The position numbers were made by a program, and so were the translations under genes. The notes beneath the pieces are model-generated. The model worked only from the letters and a program-made list of their open reading frames with translations, had not been told where the DNA came from and searched no databases. Of a DNA stretch of 64,000 nt, positions 19,068 to 28,322 are shown piece by piece. Source of the stretch: Candidatus Defluviibacterium haderslevense (GTDB taxonomy: Bacteria; Bacteroidota; Bacteroidia; Chitinophagales; Saprospiraceae); the NCBI GenBank assembly GCA_016712225.1, contig JADJRL010000003.1:310001-374000 (forward strand), written 5' to 3'. Positions within the stretch are counted from its first letter, which is position 1. Each line of letters begins with the position of its first letter.

Positions 19068-22000
19068 TCAACTCAACAATGGACTCAACCACTTATTCCC
19101 CGTAGCAATATCCCATTTTTTTCGTTCACAATAATCGTGTAATTGATCTGAAGTTATTTCACTAATACCAAAATACTTAGATTCAGGATGTGCGAAATAC
19201 CATCCACTTACTGAAGCCGCAGGATACATCGCTTTGCTTTCTGTAAGTTGAATACCAATGTTTTCTTTGACATTTAATAATTGCCACAAGGTGTCTTTTT
19301 CTGTGTGATCCGGACATGCTGGATATCCAGGAGCAGGTCTGATACCCTTATATTTTTCTTGAATAAAATCATCATTGCTTAATCCAGCGTCCGAATCATA
19401 TCCCCATACTTGTGTTCGAACCAAATGATGCATATATTCAGTCGCGGCTTCAGCCAATCGGTCAGCAATGGCCTTTACAAGTATGGCATTATAATCATCA
19501 TGCGCTTGTTCATACTTGTTCACCAATTCATCAACTCCAAATCCAGCACTGACTGCAAAAGCACCAATATAATCTTGAATCCCTGATTCCTTGGGTGCAA
19601 TAAAATCTGATAAACAAAAATTGGCTTGTCCTGATGCTTTTTTAATTTGTTGACGCAAATGATGCAATGGTATATTTTGAGGATTTGAATTAATTGGATC
19701 TTCATTCAAATATTGAGCATTAATATTTACTTCAACATCATCACCTACACTTTGGGCAGGAAATAATCCAATGACTGCTTTAGCTGTAATGAGTTTATCT
19801 TTTAATATTTGTTCCAATAATACGATCGCATCTTCATATAGTTTGGAGGCTTCTTTTCCGACCACTTCATCGGTTAGAATATCCGGATACCGGCCTGCCA
19901 ATTCCCAACTCTGGAAAAATGGGGTCCAATCAATATAAGAAACGATGTCTTTTAAATCCAATGAATCATATGTAAGGATACCTAATCGATTTGGTTTTTT
20001 TATTATCGCTGCGGTCCAATCAGTACGCCATTTATTTTGTCTGGCATCTTGGATGCTTAGCAATTCTTTAGTTAATTGCCGGTTCTGTCTTTGAATTCTT
20101 ACACGCTCATATTCTGCCCTTATGTCCGACATATATTGCTCTGTAACATTCGGCTCCTCTGATAATAAATTAGACACAACAGTTACGGCCCTGGAAGCAT
20201 CCAAAACATGAACCACATGTCCATGATATTGGTTTTCAATTTTTATAGCTGTGTGTAATTTCGATGTAGTTGCTCCACCAATGATTAATGGCAACTTGAA
20301 ACCTGTTCGTTCCATCTCAGATGCCACAAAAACCATTTCATCCAGTGAAGGTGTAATAAGTCCACTTAAACCTATGATATCCGCATTAATTTCTTTTGCT
20401 TTCTCAAGGATGCGATCACAAGATACCATGACGCCCATATCATGAATTTCATAACTGTTACATGCTAACACAACGCCAACAATATTTTTTCCAATATCAT
20501 GAACATCTCCTTTGACCGTAGCTAATAAAACTTTCCCTTTAGCTTTTGTTGTACCATCTTTTTCTAAATCCATAAATGGTGTCAGATATGCGACCGCTTG
20601 TTTCATCACGCGTGCAGATTTTACAACCTGCGGTAAAAACATTTTACCAGCACCAAATAAATCTCCTACTTCATTCATACCATCCATTAATGGTCCCTCA
20701 ATAACATGAATGGGTTTGCCCAACAATTGTCTGGCTTCTTCTGCATCTTGAATAATGAAATCCGAAATTCCTCTTACGAGAGAATATTTAATTCGCTCTT
20801 CTATATTTTTTTGACGCCATACCTCTTCCGTTTTTTCTGCGTTCTTATCTTTCTTCTGTATCGTCTCGGCAAAATTCGTTAATCGTTCTGTTGCATCAGG
20901 CCTTCTATTGAACAAAACATCTTCAACAAGTAGAAGCAGATCTTTTGGTATATCATCATAGACATCTATCATACCTGCATTAACGATACCCATATCCATT
21001 CCTGCTTGAATGGCATGATATAAAAAAGCAGAATGCATAACTTGACGTATGGTCTCATTACCTCTGTATGAAAAAGAAAGGTTACTTACACCACCACTTA
21101 TTTTTACACCAGGGCATCGTCGTTTTATTTCTTTTGTAGCTTCAATAAAATAAATGGCATAATTATTATGTTCTTCAATACCTGTAGCCACTGCAAAAAT
21201 ATTGGGATCAAATATGATATCTTCAGGTTTAAATCCTATCCTATCTATTAATAAGTGATAGGCTCTTTCACATATACTTACTTTACGCTCTGTGGTATCA
21301 GCCTGACCCAATTCATCAAACGCCATAACCACAACAGCAGCTCCATATCTTTTTACTTTGACCGCTTGTTCTAAAAATTTGGCTTCACCTTCTTTCAAAG
21401 AAATTGAATTAACGATACATTTTCCCTGAAGACATTTTAGACCGGCCTCGATAACATTCCATTTCGAAGAGTCAATCATAACGGGTACCCGTACGATTTC
21501 AGGTTCGGATGCGATTAGATTGAGATACTCCACCATGGCTGCTTCACTATCTAAGAGACCTTCATCCATATTGACATCGATGATTTGTGCCCCTGCCTCT
21601 ACTTGTTGCCGCGCCACCGCTAGAGCTTCTTCAAATTTATTATTGAGTATTAATTTAGAAAAAGCTTTGGAACCAGTCACATTGGTTCGTTCACCAACAT
21701 TGACAAATAATAATTCTGGCCTAAAAACCAAAGGCTCCATACCGGATAATGTGGTATAATGATGTATATCTGTTGGAATCGGTCTTGGAGATATACCGAT
21801 AACAGCCTGAGCCATATTCCGGATATGATCGGGAGTTGTTCCACAGCAACCACCAATAATATTGACAAAACCCTGAGCAGCAAAATCCCGAATATAATCC
21901 TTCATTTCATTGGGACTCTGGTCATATCCACCCAATTCATTGGGTAAACCTGCGTTTGGGTAGGCACTGATCCTACAGTGAGCTATTCTGGACAACTCCT

Positions 22001-22772
22001 GAAGATGTGGCCGCATTTCCTTAGCACCTAGAGCGCAATTCAATCCTATAGCAAATAATTCAATATGATTGACAGAAGTGTAGAAGGCTTCAACCGTTTG
22101 ACCACTTAAGGTTCTTCCACTGGCATCTGTAATTGTTCCAGATATAATAACAGGCCATTTTTGTTGTTTAAGTTCAAACAATTCCTCGATCGCATAAATA
22201 GCTGCTTTTGCGTTCAGTGTGTCAAAAATGGTTTCCACTAAAAGTATATCTACTCCGCCGTCTACTAGTCCCAAAGCCTGATCGTAGTAGGCGCGTTTCA
22301 ATTCATCAAAATAGATGGATCTAAAAGCTGGACGATTGACGTCAGGCGACATACTAGCCGTTCTATTGGTAGGACCTAAAGCACCCGCTACAAAACGATG
22401 TTGTCCGGGATGAAGCACCATAAAATCATCTACTGCCTTTCTAGCTATTTTGGCTGAAGCAACATTCAACTCATAAGCCAAATGAGAAAGATGATAATCA
22501 GCTTGTGCCACTGCAGTAGCACTAAATGTATTGGTTTCGATAATATCTGAGCCTGCCTCCAAATAGGCTTTATGGATATCATAAATGATATCAGGTCTAC
22601 TTAGTGATAACAGCTCATTATTCCCCTTAACATCAAATGGGTGATCTTTAAGTTTTTCTCCCCTGAAATCTGTTTCGGTCAATGTATATTGTTGGATCAT
22701 AGTGCCCATCGCACCATCCAATACAAGGATTCTCTGAGCGGCAATATCTTTAAGTATTTGTTTGGTATCCAT
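19068..22772 (-). CDS. metH: Cobalamin-dependent methionine synthase
   Basis: 1234 residues, the full four-module length. The enzyme transfers methyl from 5-methyltetrahydrofolate via cob(I)alamin to homocysteine in the cytoplasm. Homocysteine module (1-325): zinc ligands Cys246 (GLNCALG), Cys309 and Cys310 (GGCCGTTPDHIR). Folate module (about 350-610): NVGERTNVTGSKAF. B12 module (about 650-890): DVHDIGKN with the lower-ligand His758, then IGGATTSKLHTAIKI. AdoMet activation module (about 920-1234): VWGYDSD and RPAPGYPACPDH. It is monocistronic, without metF beside it. A well-formed promoter lies immediately upstream. No cobalamin or SAM riboswitch is visible in the short leader, so B12 control, if any, is not through a leader RNA here. 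Confidence 0.98.
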   Translation of the reverse strand: MDTKQILKDIAAQRILVLDGAMGTMIQQYTLTETDFRGEKLKDHPFDVKGNNELLSLSRPDIIYDIHKAYLEAGSDIIETNTFSATAVAQADYHLSHLAYELNVASAKIARKAVDDFMVLHPGQHRFVAGALGPTNRTASMSPDVNRPAFRSIYFDELKRAYYDQALGLVDGGVDILLVETIFDTLNAKAAIYAIEELFELKQQKWPVIISGTITDASGRTLSGQTVEAFYTSVNHIELFAIGLNCALGAKEMRPHLQELSRIAHCRISAYPNAGLPNELGGYDQSPNEMKDYIRDFAAQGFVNIIGGCCGTTPDHIRNMAQAVIGISPRPIPTDIHHYTTLSGMEPLVFRPELLFVNVGERTNVTGSKAFSKLILNNKFEEALAVARQQVEAGAQIIDVNMDEGLLDSEAAMVEYLNLIASEPEIVRVPVMIDSSKWNVIEAGLKCLQGKCIVNSISLKEGEAKFLEQAVKVKRYGAAVVVMAFDELGQADTTERKVSICERAYHLLIDRIGFKPEDIIFDPNIFAVATGIEEHNNYAIYFIEATKEIKRRCPGVKISGGVSNLSFSYRGNETIRQVMHSAFLYHAIQAGMDMGIVNAGMIDVYDDIPKDLLLLVEDVLFNRRPDATERLTNFAETIQKKDKNAEKTEEVWRQKNIEERIKYSLVRGISDFIIQDAEEARQLLGKPIHVIEGPLMDGMNEVGDLFGAGKMFLPQVVKSARVMKQAVAYLTPFMDLEKDGTTKAKGKVLLATVKGDVHDIGKNIVGVVLACNSYEIHDMGVMVSCDRILEKAKEINADIIGLSGLITPSLDEMVFVASEMERTGFKLPLIIGGATTSKLHTAIKIENQYHGHVVHVLDASRAVTVVSNLLSEEPNVTEQYMSDIRAEYERVRIQRQNRQLTKELLSIQDARQNKWRTDWTAAIIKKPNRLGILTYDSLDLKDIVSYIDWTPFFQSWELAGRYPDILTDEVVGKEASKLYEDAIVLLEQILKDKLITAKAVIGLFPAQSVGDDVEVNINAQYLNEDPINSNPQNIPLHHLRQQIKKASGQANFCLSDFIAPKESGIQDYIGAFAVSAGFGVDELVNKYEQAHDDYNAILVKAIADRLAEAATEYMHHLVRTQVWGYDSDAGLSNDDFIQEKYKGIRPAPGYPACPDHTEKDTLWQLLNVKENIGIQLTESKAMYPAASVSGWYFAHPESKYFGISEITSDQLHDYCERKKWDIATGNKWLSPLLS

Positions 22773-22789
22773 TATTTAAAATCAGTGTA

Positions 22790-22821
22790 CAAAGGTATAG
22801 TTATGATAGACAATTAACAAA
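22790..22821 (-). promoter_or_regulatory. Promoter of metH (TTTG, 20 nt, TACCTTTG)
   Basis: Read on the minus strand, TTTG (22818-22821) and TACCTTTG (22790-22797) are separated by exactly 20 nt, a near-ideal Bacteroidota primary promoter. The -7 ends 17 nt before the ATG, so the 5' leader would be only about 10 nt, too short for a riboswitch. Confidence 0.72.
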
Positions 22822-23116
22822 TAGATATTGTTGTAAAAATCGAATATTAAAACCAATTAAAATTAGATTCATTTGCCAAAATATTCTGACGATAATTCAT
22901 TTGCAAGCGGATGAAAAAAGATGCTTCCAATGTTTCAATTTTTTAAATTACGAAAAGATAGCTGATGTAAAAGTATCATTTAAAATCTAATCGGATTGTT
23001 TAAGCAGCATAATTGTATAATGAGGCGTTATATAATCAACTGCAGTATAATTAAAGGATTCCTTTCTCCTTTGTTTTAACAACAAATAGTATTTTCTCAT
23101 CATTAAATTCTTATTT
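22822..23116. other. Intergenic region between metH and the vWA gene, no gene seen
   Basis: Divergent, AT-rich stretch. Beyond the metH promoter I find no promoter match for the plus-strand vWA gene and no structured RNA. A short minus-strand reading frame that overlaps the vWA start is discussed under rejected items. Confidence 0.45.
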
Positions 23117-25024
23117 ATGAAAAGCATAATATATTTATTGTGGTTTATATTACCTATAATAGATGACATAAACATAAACCAAACCGGACAATTAACCGGA
23201 ACTGTCAAAGATGAAAATGAAGAAGCAATAATTCATGCAAAAATTATTGCCTCAATAAATGGCAAATCTGTTGATTCGACATTAACAGATTTCAATGGCA
23301 ATTTCAACTTAACATTAGCTCCTGGAGAATATAAAATTGATGTTATATATATTGGTTATAGTTCTTATTCAATAAATAAAATAATAATTGATTCCAATAC
23401 TATACCTCCTTTAAATATAACATTAAAAATGGTCATGTTGTTGGATGCAATTGAAATAACTCAATTTAGAGTTCCTTTAATAGAAACGGATAAAACTACA
23501 AGTGATCAAACAATAAAAAATAGTTCAAAAAGTCATTTAAGAGCTAAGCTTGGTATTCATAATAAAAATACTAATAAAAAAATAAAATCTACTAATGAGG
23601 TAAGACCAACTTATGAATCATACGCAAAACAAACTGAAAATGACTTCAAAGATGTAGATCACCATCCTTTATCAACATTTTCGCTAGACGTAGATCGGGC
23701 ATCTTATACAAATGTAAAAAGATTTATTGAAAATGGTCAACAACCTCCAGAAGATGCCGTAAGAATTGAAGAAATGGTGAATTATTTTGATTATCTTTAT
23801 AAAGAACCAACAGATGACAAACCATTTGAAACGTATACAGAGATTGGTCCATGCCCTTGGAATAAAGATCATGAATTATTACTTATTGGAACAAAGACTA
23901 AATCTATTATAGCAAAAAACCTACCTCCAGCTAATTTAGTTTTTCTGATTGATGTATCTGGTTCGATGGGCACTCCTAATAAATTACCTTTAGTAAAAGA
24001 ATCTCTAAATCTATTGGTTGACCAAATGCGCGAACAAGATTTAATTTCAATAGTCGTTTATGCTGGGAGTTCAGGTTTAGCATTACCACCCACTTCAGGA
24101 GAAGAAAAAACCAAAATCAAAAACACTATAAATCTATTAGAATCTGGTGGCTCAACTGCTGGTGGTGCCGGAATTGAACTTGCATACAAAACAGCTATTG
24201 AAAATTTTAAAACCAATGGAAATAATAGAGTAATCCTTGCTACAGATGGTGATTTTAATGTAGGAATTAGCAATGAAAATGATCTTGAAAGATTAATTGA
24301 AGATAAAAGAAAATCAGGCGTCTTTCTTACATGTTTGGGATTTGGGATGGGAAATTATAAAGATTCCAAATTAGAAATACTGGCCGATAAAGGCAATGGG
24401 CAATACGCTTATATAAATGATATAAAGGAAGCTAAAAAAATATTTATTCATGAATTTGGAGGAACCCTTTATACTGTGGCAAAAGATGTAAAAACACAAA
24501 TAGAATTTAATCCAAAATATGTTGCATCATATAGATTAATTGGTTATGAAAACAGATTATTGAACGATGAGGATTTCAAAGATGACACGAAAGATGCAGG
24601 AGAAATAGGCGCTGGACATTGCGTAACCATCCTTTATGAAATTATCAATAGTAAAAATAAAATTCCCCAAGAAAGGAAGATTGATCCATTAAAATATCAG
24701 AGTTCAAATAAATCCACTTCATTTGACAATGAATATGCATTGATTAAATACAGATATAAAAAGCCGAATGAAAACAAGAGCATGGAATTAGTTAAACCCA
24801 TAGTATATGATCAATCAAAAACCTCATCCATTACCGACAACATGTTATTATCCAGCTCAGTGGCGATGTTCGGAATGATATTAAACAATTCTAAACATTT
24901 AAAACATGGATCCATTAAAAGTGTTATCTCATTAGCTAATCAAATCAAGATGAATGATGAGTATAAATACATTGAAGAGTATAAAACATTATTGCAAGCC
25001 TATCACTCAATTGTAACGAGATAA
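23117..25024 (+). CDS. von Willebrand factor type A protein with carboxypeptidase-like N-terminal domain (YfbK/BatA-like group)
   Basis: 635 residues. A weak N-terminal hydrophobic segment (IIYLLWFILPII) suggests export. A carboxypeptidase-D regulatory-like domain covers about 28-115 (TGTVKDENEEAIIHAKI, then STLTDFNGNFNLTLAPGEYK). A conserved vWF region precedes the A domain (STFSLDVDRASYTNVKRFIE, about 195-215). The vWA domain (about 270-450) starts with FLIDVSGSMG, an intact MIDAS with Asp279, Ser281 and Ser283; ATDGDFNVG is the third metal-binding loop. The C-terminal 150 residues (KYRYKKPN, then MLLSSSVAMFGMIL) match the extension found in this family. It probably binds a protein through a metal ion in the periplasm or at the surface. 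No partner MoxR ATPase is adjacent. Confidence 0.88.
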   Translation: MKSIIYLLWFILPIIDDININQTGQLTGTVKDENEEAIIHAKIIASINGKSVDSTLTDFNGNFNLTLAPGEYKIDVIYIGYSSYSINKIIIDSNTIPPLNITLKMVMLLDAIEITQFRVPLIETDKTTSDQTIKNSSKSHLRAKLGIHNKNTNKKIKSTNEVRPTYESYAKQTENDFKDVDHHPLSTFSLDVDRASYTNVKRFIENGQQPPEDAVRIEEMVNYFDYLYKEPTDDKPFETYTEIGPCPWNKDHELLLIGTKTKSIIAKNLPPANLVFLIDVSGSMGTPNKLPLVKESLNLLVDQMREQDLISIVVYAGSSGLALPPTSGEEKTKIKNTINLLESGGSTAGGAGIELAYKTAIENFKTNGNNRVILATDGDFNVGISNENDLERLIEDKRKSGVFLTCLGFGMGNYKDSKLEILADKGNGQYAYINDIKEAKKIFIHEFGGTLYTVAKDVKTQIEFNPKYVASYRLIGYENRLLNDEDFKDDTKDAGEIGAGHCVTILYEIINSKNKIPQERKIDPLKYQSSNKSTSFDNEYALIKYRYKKPNENKSMELVKPIVYDQSKTSSITDNMLLSSSVAMFGMILNNSKHLKHGSIKSVISLANQIKMNDEYKYIEEYKTLLQAYHSIVTR

Positions 25025-25033
25025 AATAATAGT

Positions 25034-25074
25034 ATAATCTATTTCAGGAATTTGAAATTCCTGAGATAGATTAT
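25034..25074. terminator. Long hairpin, probable terminator of the vWA gene
   Basis: Arms 25034-25053 and 25055-25074 form 19 Watson-Crick pairs and one G-T pair around a one-base centre, directly after the stop codon. The T-run is poor on both strands (TTATTTAAGC), so it could instead act as a transcript-stabilising hairpin. Confidence 0.55.
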
Positions 25075-25098
25075 TTAAGCATTTCTGAAATAAACACA

Positions 25099-25545
25099 TC
25101 AAATATTTTCAAAATCTTCCTTCCCTGTATAATATTCTAGTCCTAACATCCAAATGACTGTAATGCCGAGAGTCATTTTCTGCACTATTGGTAAAAATTC
25201 CAAATAATGTTTGGTATAATAAATATAGTTACAGAAATATGAAACCAACAAACATATAATGGAAAGTAATTTAAAGTACTTCAAATCTGACTTGAAAATA
25301 TAATATGTAATATAAAACATACTGATTAGTGCCAGGGAGCTTGACAAAACAATCATTGCATTATGATATGGAGTCACAATTAGAAATGCAGCAATCATGG
25401 CGCTTACGCCACAATATTTTATGATACTAGCCGCAGACTTCGAAACTAATTTCTTTGAAAATTGAACAAAAAAATACAATACGAAAAAATTACCTTCCTC
25501 CAATAAAGACTAGGAATCTAATGTACCGGCATCGACATTTGGATC
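25099..25545 (-). pseudogene. Decayed 5'-truncated copy of the DUF998-like membrane gene at 27446
   Basis: The last about 125 codons (from FVQFSKKLVSK to KEDFENI) are almost the same as the C-terminal two thirds of the protein at 27446-28075, and the DNA identity is very high over about 25103-25480 versus 27471-27840. Upstream the frame continues as NVDAGTLDS-stop-SLLEEG. NVDA still aligns with DVNA of the intact copy at the same distance, but an in-frame TAG (25510-25512) interrupts it and the first about 65 residues are missing. It keeps the membrane helices (MIAAFLIVTPYHNAMIVL, ALISMFYITYYIF) but no start. It probably arose by a local duplication that placed the repeat-protein gene between two copies. 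Confidence 0.78.
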
Positions 25546-25616
25546 AGTTAAAATTTTTTTATATCTAATAAGGTTTATTCTTTAAATCTGTTAATAACCT
25601 AAAATTTTATTTCATA

Positions 25617-27200
25617 TTAATAATTGTCTTGAATCATTATTTTTTTTATTTCGTACTTGACTTTATCATAGATTTTTGCCATATAAATACCATCTTCAAT
25701 ATTTTTCAGATGAATTGATTTTTTGAAAGATTTATTAATTATGTCGCTATATATTTTATCGCCAAGACAATTAAATAGCTCAATTCTTCCCTCCTCAATC
25801 ATATAATTAAAATTGATAATAAAATTACCGTTTGAAGGATTTGGTAAAATTAAAAATGGTATTTCTTGAGTTAATTCATTTATCCCAACAGAAGTACAAA
25901 TCGTATTTATAATTCCACTACTTTTAGTTATAGATGCAGGAGATGTTAGTCTATTATTACGAGAAGTTAAAATCAGTGTTGGGTTAGTTGTCTGAACTCC
26001 AGCTATGGATCCAATTGTGTTTTGCAATTGTTCATTGCAACCACTACTTGCTAAATTGTCGGTTTTGATTAGTAAAATATCATAATCATCTCTATTCATA
26101 AATCCTCCAGTTCCACAAATAATAAAACCTCCATCTTTAGTATTTTCTATTGATTCAGGAAGATCATTAATTTCCCCTCCCATAGTTTTGGACCACAGCA
26201 CTTTTCCATTTAAGTCCACTTTTATTATAAATAAATCAGGATTCTCAACTTTAAAACTTTGTGATGTCCCAAAAATAACAATGTTTCCGACTAAAGTTTG
26301 TTGAACCGAACTACTTACTTCATCACCAGCTTCTCCATAAGATTTTGACCAAATTACATTGCCTTGAAAATCGACTTTTATCAAATAAAAATCACTTTTA
26401 CCCAATGCAAAACTATCGCCAAAGCCTGCAATCATATATCCTCCATCAGCAGATTGTAAAACATCTCTACCAAAATCATCACCTAGTCCTCCGTACGTTT
26501 TTGACCAAAGAATAGATCCGTTAGAATCTATTTTTAATAATAATATATCGACACCTCCAACTCCAAAACTATACGTATCTCCTATCAGTATGTATCCTCC
26601 ATCATTTGTTTGGCGGATTGTAAAAGCAACTTCATTACCAATTCCACCTGTACTTTTTGACCAAAGAACATTTCCAATAGAATCAGTCTTGATCAAATAG
26701 ATATCTCTACTTCCTAAAGAAAAACTTTCAGTGGATCCGGCAAATATGAATCCACCATCTGATGTTTGAAGTATTGAATATGCAATATCATTACCATTAC
26801 CTCCAATTGTTTTTGACCAAAGAATTGTTCCATTTGCATCAGTCATAATTAGATAAACATCAGAATTACTTGGCGAACTAATATCGCTTGTGCCTACTAA
26901 TATAAATCCACCGTCCTTAGTTTCTTGAACGGCACTACAATAATCAACTCCTTTTCCACCATATGTTTTAGTCCATAAAAGGTTTCCTTGAGCATCAGTT
27001 TTGTTTATATGAATATCTAATACTCCTTCACCAAAACTTTCTGTAGAACCAGCTACGATAAAACCTCCATCAATAGTCTGCAAAGCAAAACTGCCAAAAT
27101 CGTCTTTTGTACCTCCAATAGTCTTATAAAATTTAACTTGAGAAAAGGAATTTGAGAAGAAGGAAAATATAAAAAGTAAAATAGCACAGTATTGATTCAT
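25617..27200 (-). CDS. Secreted T9SS protein with seven about 50-residue beta-propeller-like repeats
   Basis: 527 residues from the ATG that starts MNQYCAILLFIFSFFSNSFSQ, a good signal peptide; a longer frame exists but has no such start. Residues about 25-375 contain seven repeats of the form GG-x3-D-x5-QT-x-DGGFI-x2-G-x-T, then D-x-LIKTD-x2-GN-x-LWSKT, as in KTDSIGNVLWSKSTGGIG. Such repeats resemble the blades of secreted propellers. Repeat 6 has lost the DGG (LVGNIVIFG). The C-terminus (about 450-527) is a T9SS domain starting at LPNPSNGNF. It lies between the decayed and intact copies of the DUF998-like gene. No catalytic residues are seen; binding or surface display is the likely role. 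Confidence 0.82.
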   Translation of the reverse strand: MNQYCAILLFIFSFFSNSFSQVKFYKTIGGTKDDFGSFALQTIDGGFIVAGSTESFGEGVLDIHINKTDAQGNLLWTKTYGGKGVDYCSAVQETKDGGFILVGTSDISSPSNSDVYLIMTDANGTILWSKTIGGNGNDIAYSILQTSDGGFIFAGSTESFSLGSRDIYLIKTDSIGNVLWSKSTGGIGNEVAFTIRQTNDGGYILIGDTYSFGVGGVDILLLKIDSNGSILWSKTYGGLGDDFGRDVLQSADGGYMIAGFGDSFALGKSDFYLIKVDFQGNVIWSKSYGEAGDEVSSSVQQTLVGNIVIFGTSQSFKVENPDLFIIKVDLNGKVLWSKTMGGEINDLPESIENTKDGGFIICGTGGFMNRDDYDILLIKTDNLASSGCNEQLQNTIGSIAGVQTTNPTLILTSRNNRLTSPASITKSSGIINTICTSVGINELTQEIPFLILPNPSNGNFIINFNYMIEEGRIELFNCLGDKIYSDIINKSFKKSIHLKNIEDGIYMAKIYDKVKYEIKKIMIQDNY

Positions 27201-27236
27201 TGGATTTAATTTTGCTGCATTTTTAAAATTTCTACT

Positions 27237-27244
27237 CAAAAATA
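27237..27244 (-). promoter_or_regulatory. Candidate -7 element (TATTTTTG) of the seven-repeat T9SS gene
   Basis: Read on the minus strand it fits TAnnTTTG and lies 36 nt before the chosen ATG at 27200. No -33 TTTG is seen at normal distance. It supports a start downstream of 27237. Confidence 0.38.
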
Positions 27245-27445
27245 CAAAATAAAATAATATTCCTGTCATTTTGTATAAGAAATTTTATTGACTGTTCCAA
27301 TTTTCCATTTTATAAATTGTTCAGCTTTTCAAGTTTGAATGTCAAAGCTTGAAAAAATTTAGAAAATATAGTTTTTTCAATTTTTTTCAAACTGAACTGG
27401 CTAATTTTGATTTATAAAGTGAAGGTTAAAATTATTTTATAGATT

Positions 27446-28075
27446 CTATTTTCTCATTTTACCAATTTTAATATTTTCAAAATCTTCCTTCCTTGTAAAA
27501 TATTCAAGTCCTAACATCCAAACGACCGTAATGCCGAGAGCCATTTTCTGCACTATTGGTAAAAATTCCAAATAATGTTTGGTATAATAAATATAGTTAC
27601 AGAAATATGAAATCAACAAACATATAATGGAAAGTAATTTAAAGTACTTCAAATCTGACTTGAAAATATAATATGTAATATAAAACATACTAATTAGTGC
27701 CAGCGTGCTTGACAAAACAATCATTGCATTATGATATGGGGTCACTATTAGAAATGAAGCTATCATGGCGCTAACTCCACAGTATTTAATGACGTTGGAT
27801 GCATTCTTCGAAACTAGTTTATTTGAAAAGTGAACGAAAAAAAAGACGAAACTAACACAGAAAAAAAATGTCCCTGCAATAGCCCAATATCTGGATGCAT
27901 TGACATCTCCATTTACGGCAAACTCATCAAATAAGTTGCAGATATAATTATGTTTCCAGTCAAAACCGTTGGCGAATTTATTATATTGTGATCCGCCAGG
28001 GTATTTTAATGAAGAAACTAATAAAAGCAAACTTGAAATAATGATTCCTATAATTACTGCATATTTTTTGATCAT
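27446..28075 (-). CDS. DUF998-like integral membrane protein
   Basis: 209 residues with about six hydrophobic helices: VIIGIIISSLLLLVSSL at the N-terminus, YWAIAGTFFFCVSFVFFFV, YCGVSAMIASFLIV, MIVLSSTLALISMFYI, YFKLLSIICLLISYFCNYIYY and a last one near VQKMALGITVVWMLG. The first loop holds YPGGSQYNKFANGFDWKHN and ICNLFDE, a pattern I associate with the DUF998/Frag1-like membrane family. Function is unknown. It appears to be the intact parent of the truncated copy at 25099-25545. Its promoter was not recognised. The assignment to DUF998 is from memory of the family pattern and should be taken as probable. Confidence 0.72.
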   Translation of the reverse strand: MIKKYAVIIGIIISSLLLLVSSLKYPGGSQYNKFANGFDWKHNYICNLFDEFAVNGDVNASRYWAIAGTFFFCVSFVFFFVHFSNKLVSKNASNVIKYCGVSAMIASFLIVTPYHNAMIVLSSTLALISMFYITYYIFKSDLKYFKLLSIICLLISYFCNYIYYTKHYLEFLPIVQKMALGITVVWMLGLEYFTRKEDFENIKIGKMRK

Positions 28076-28322
28076 TCTATTACTTTGAATGTGCTAAAGT
28101 AATTCAAATAACTGATTTTTGAATAATTATTGAATATACTATTAACCCTTTGTTCAACAATATAAGGCGATCAATCTTGCGATCCTAATTATGTGAAATA
28201 TCATAATTGCAATTGAATTTAATGAATGTGTTTCGAAATGAAGAGGAGATAAAATAAATAACTTTTTCAGTATGAACGTGTCTAACTCTTTTAAAAGAAA
28301 AACATTTCATATGTGCTTTTAT

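Noticed and set aside
22773..23116. Cobalamin or SAM riboswitch before metH
   Set aside because: The leader implied by the strong promoter is about ten bases, and none of the usual conserved boxes was found in the gap.
22987..23208. Minus-strand frame of 73 codons overlapping the start of the vWA gene
   Set aside because: It overlaps the vWA leader on the opposite strand, is Lys/Tyr-rich low complexity and has no initiation signal; the vWA frame is clearly the coding one.
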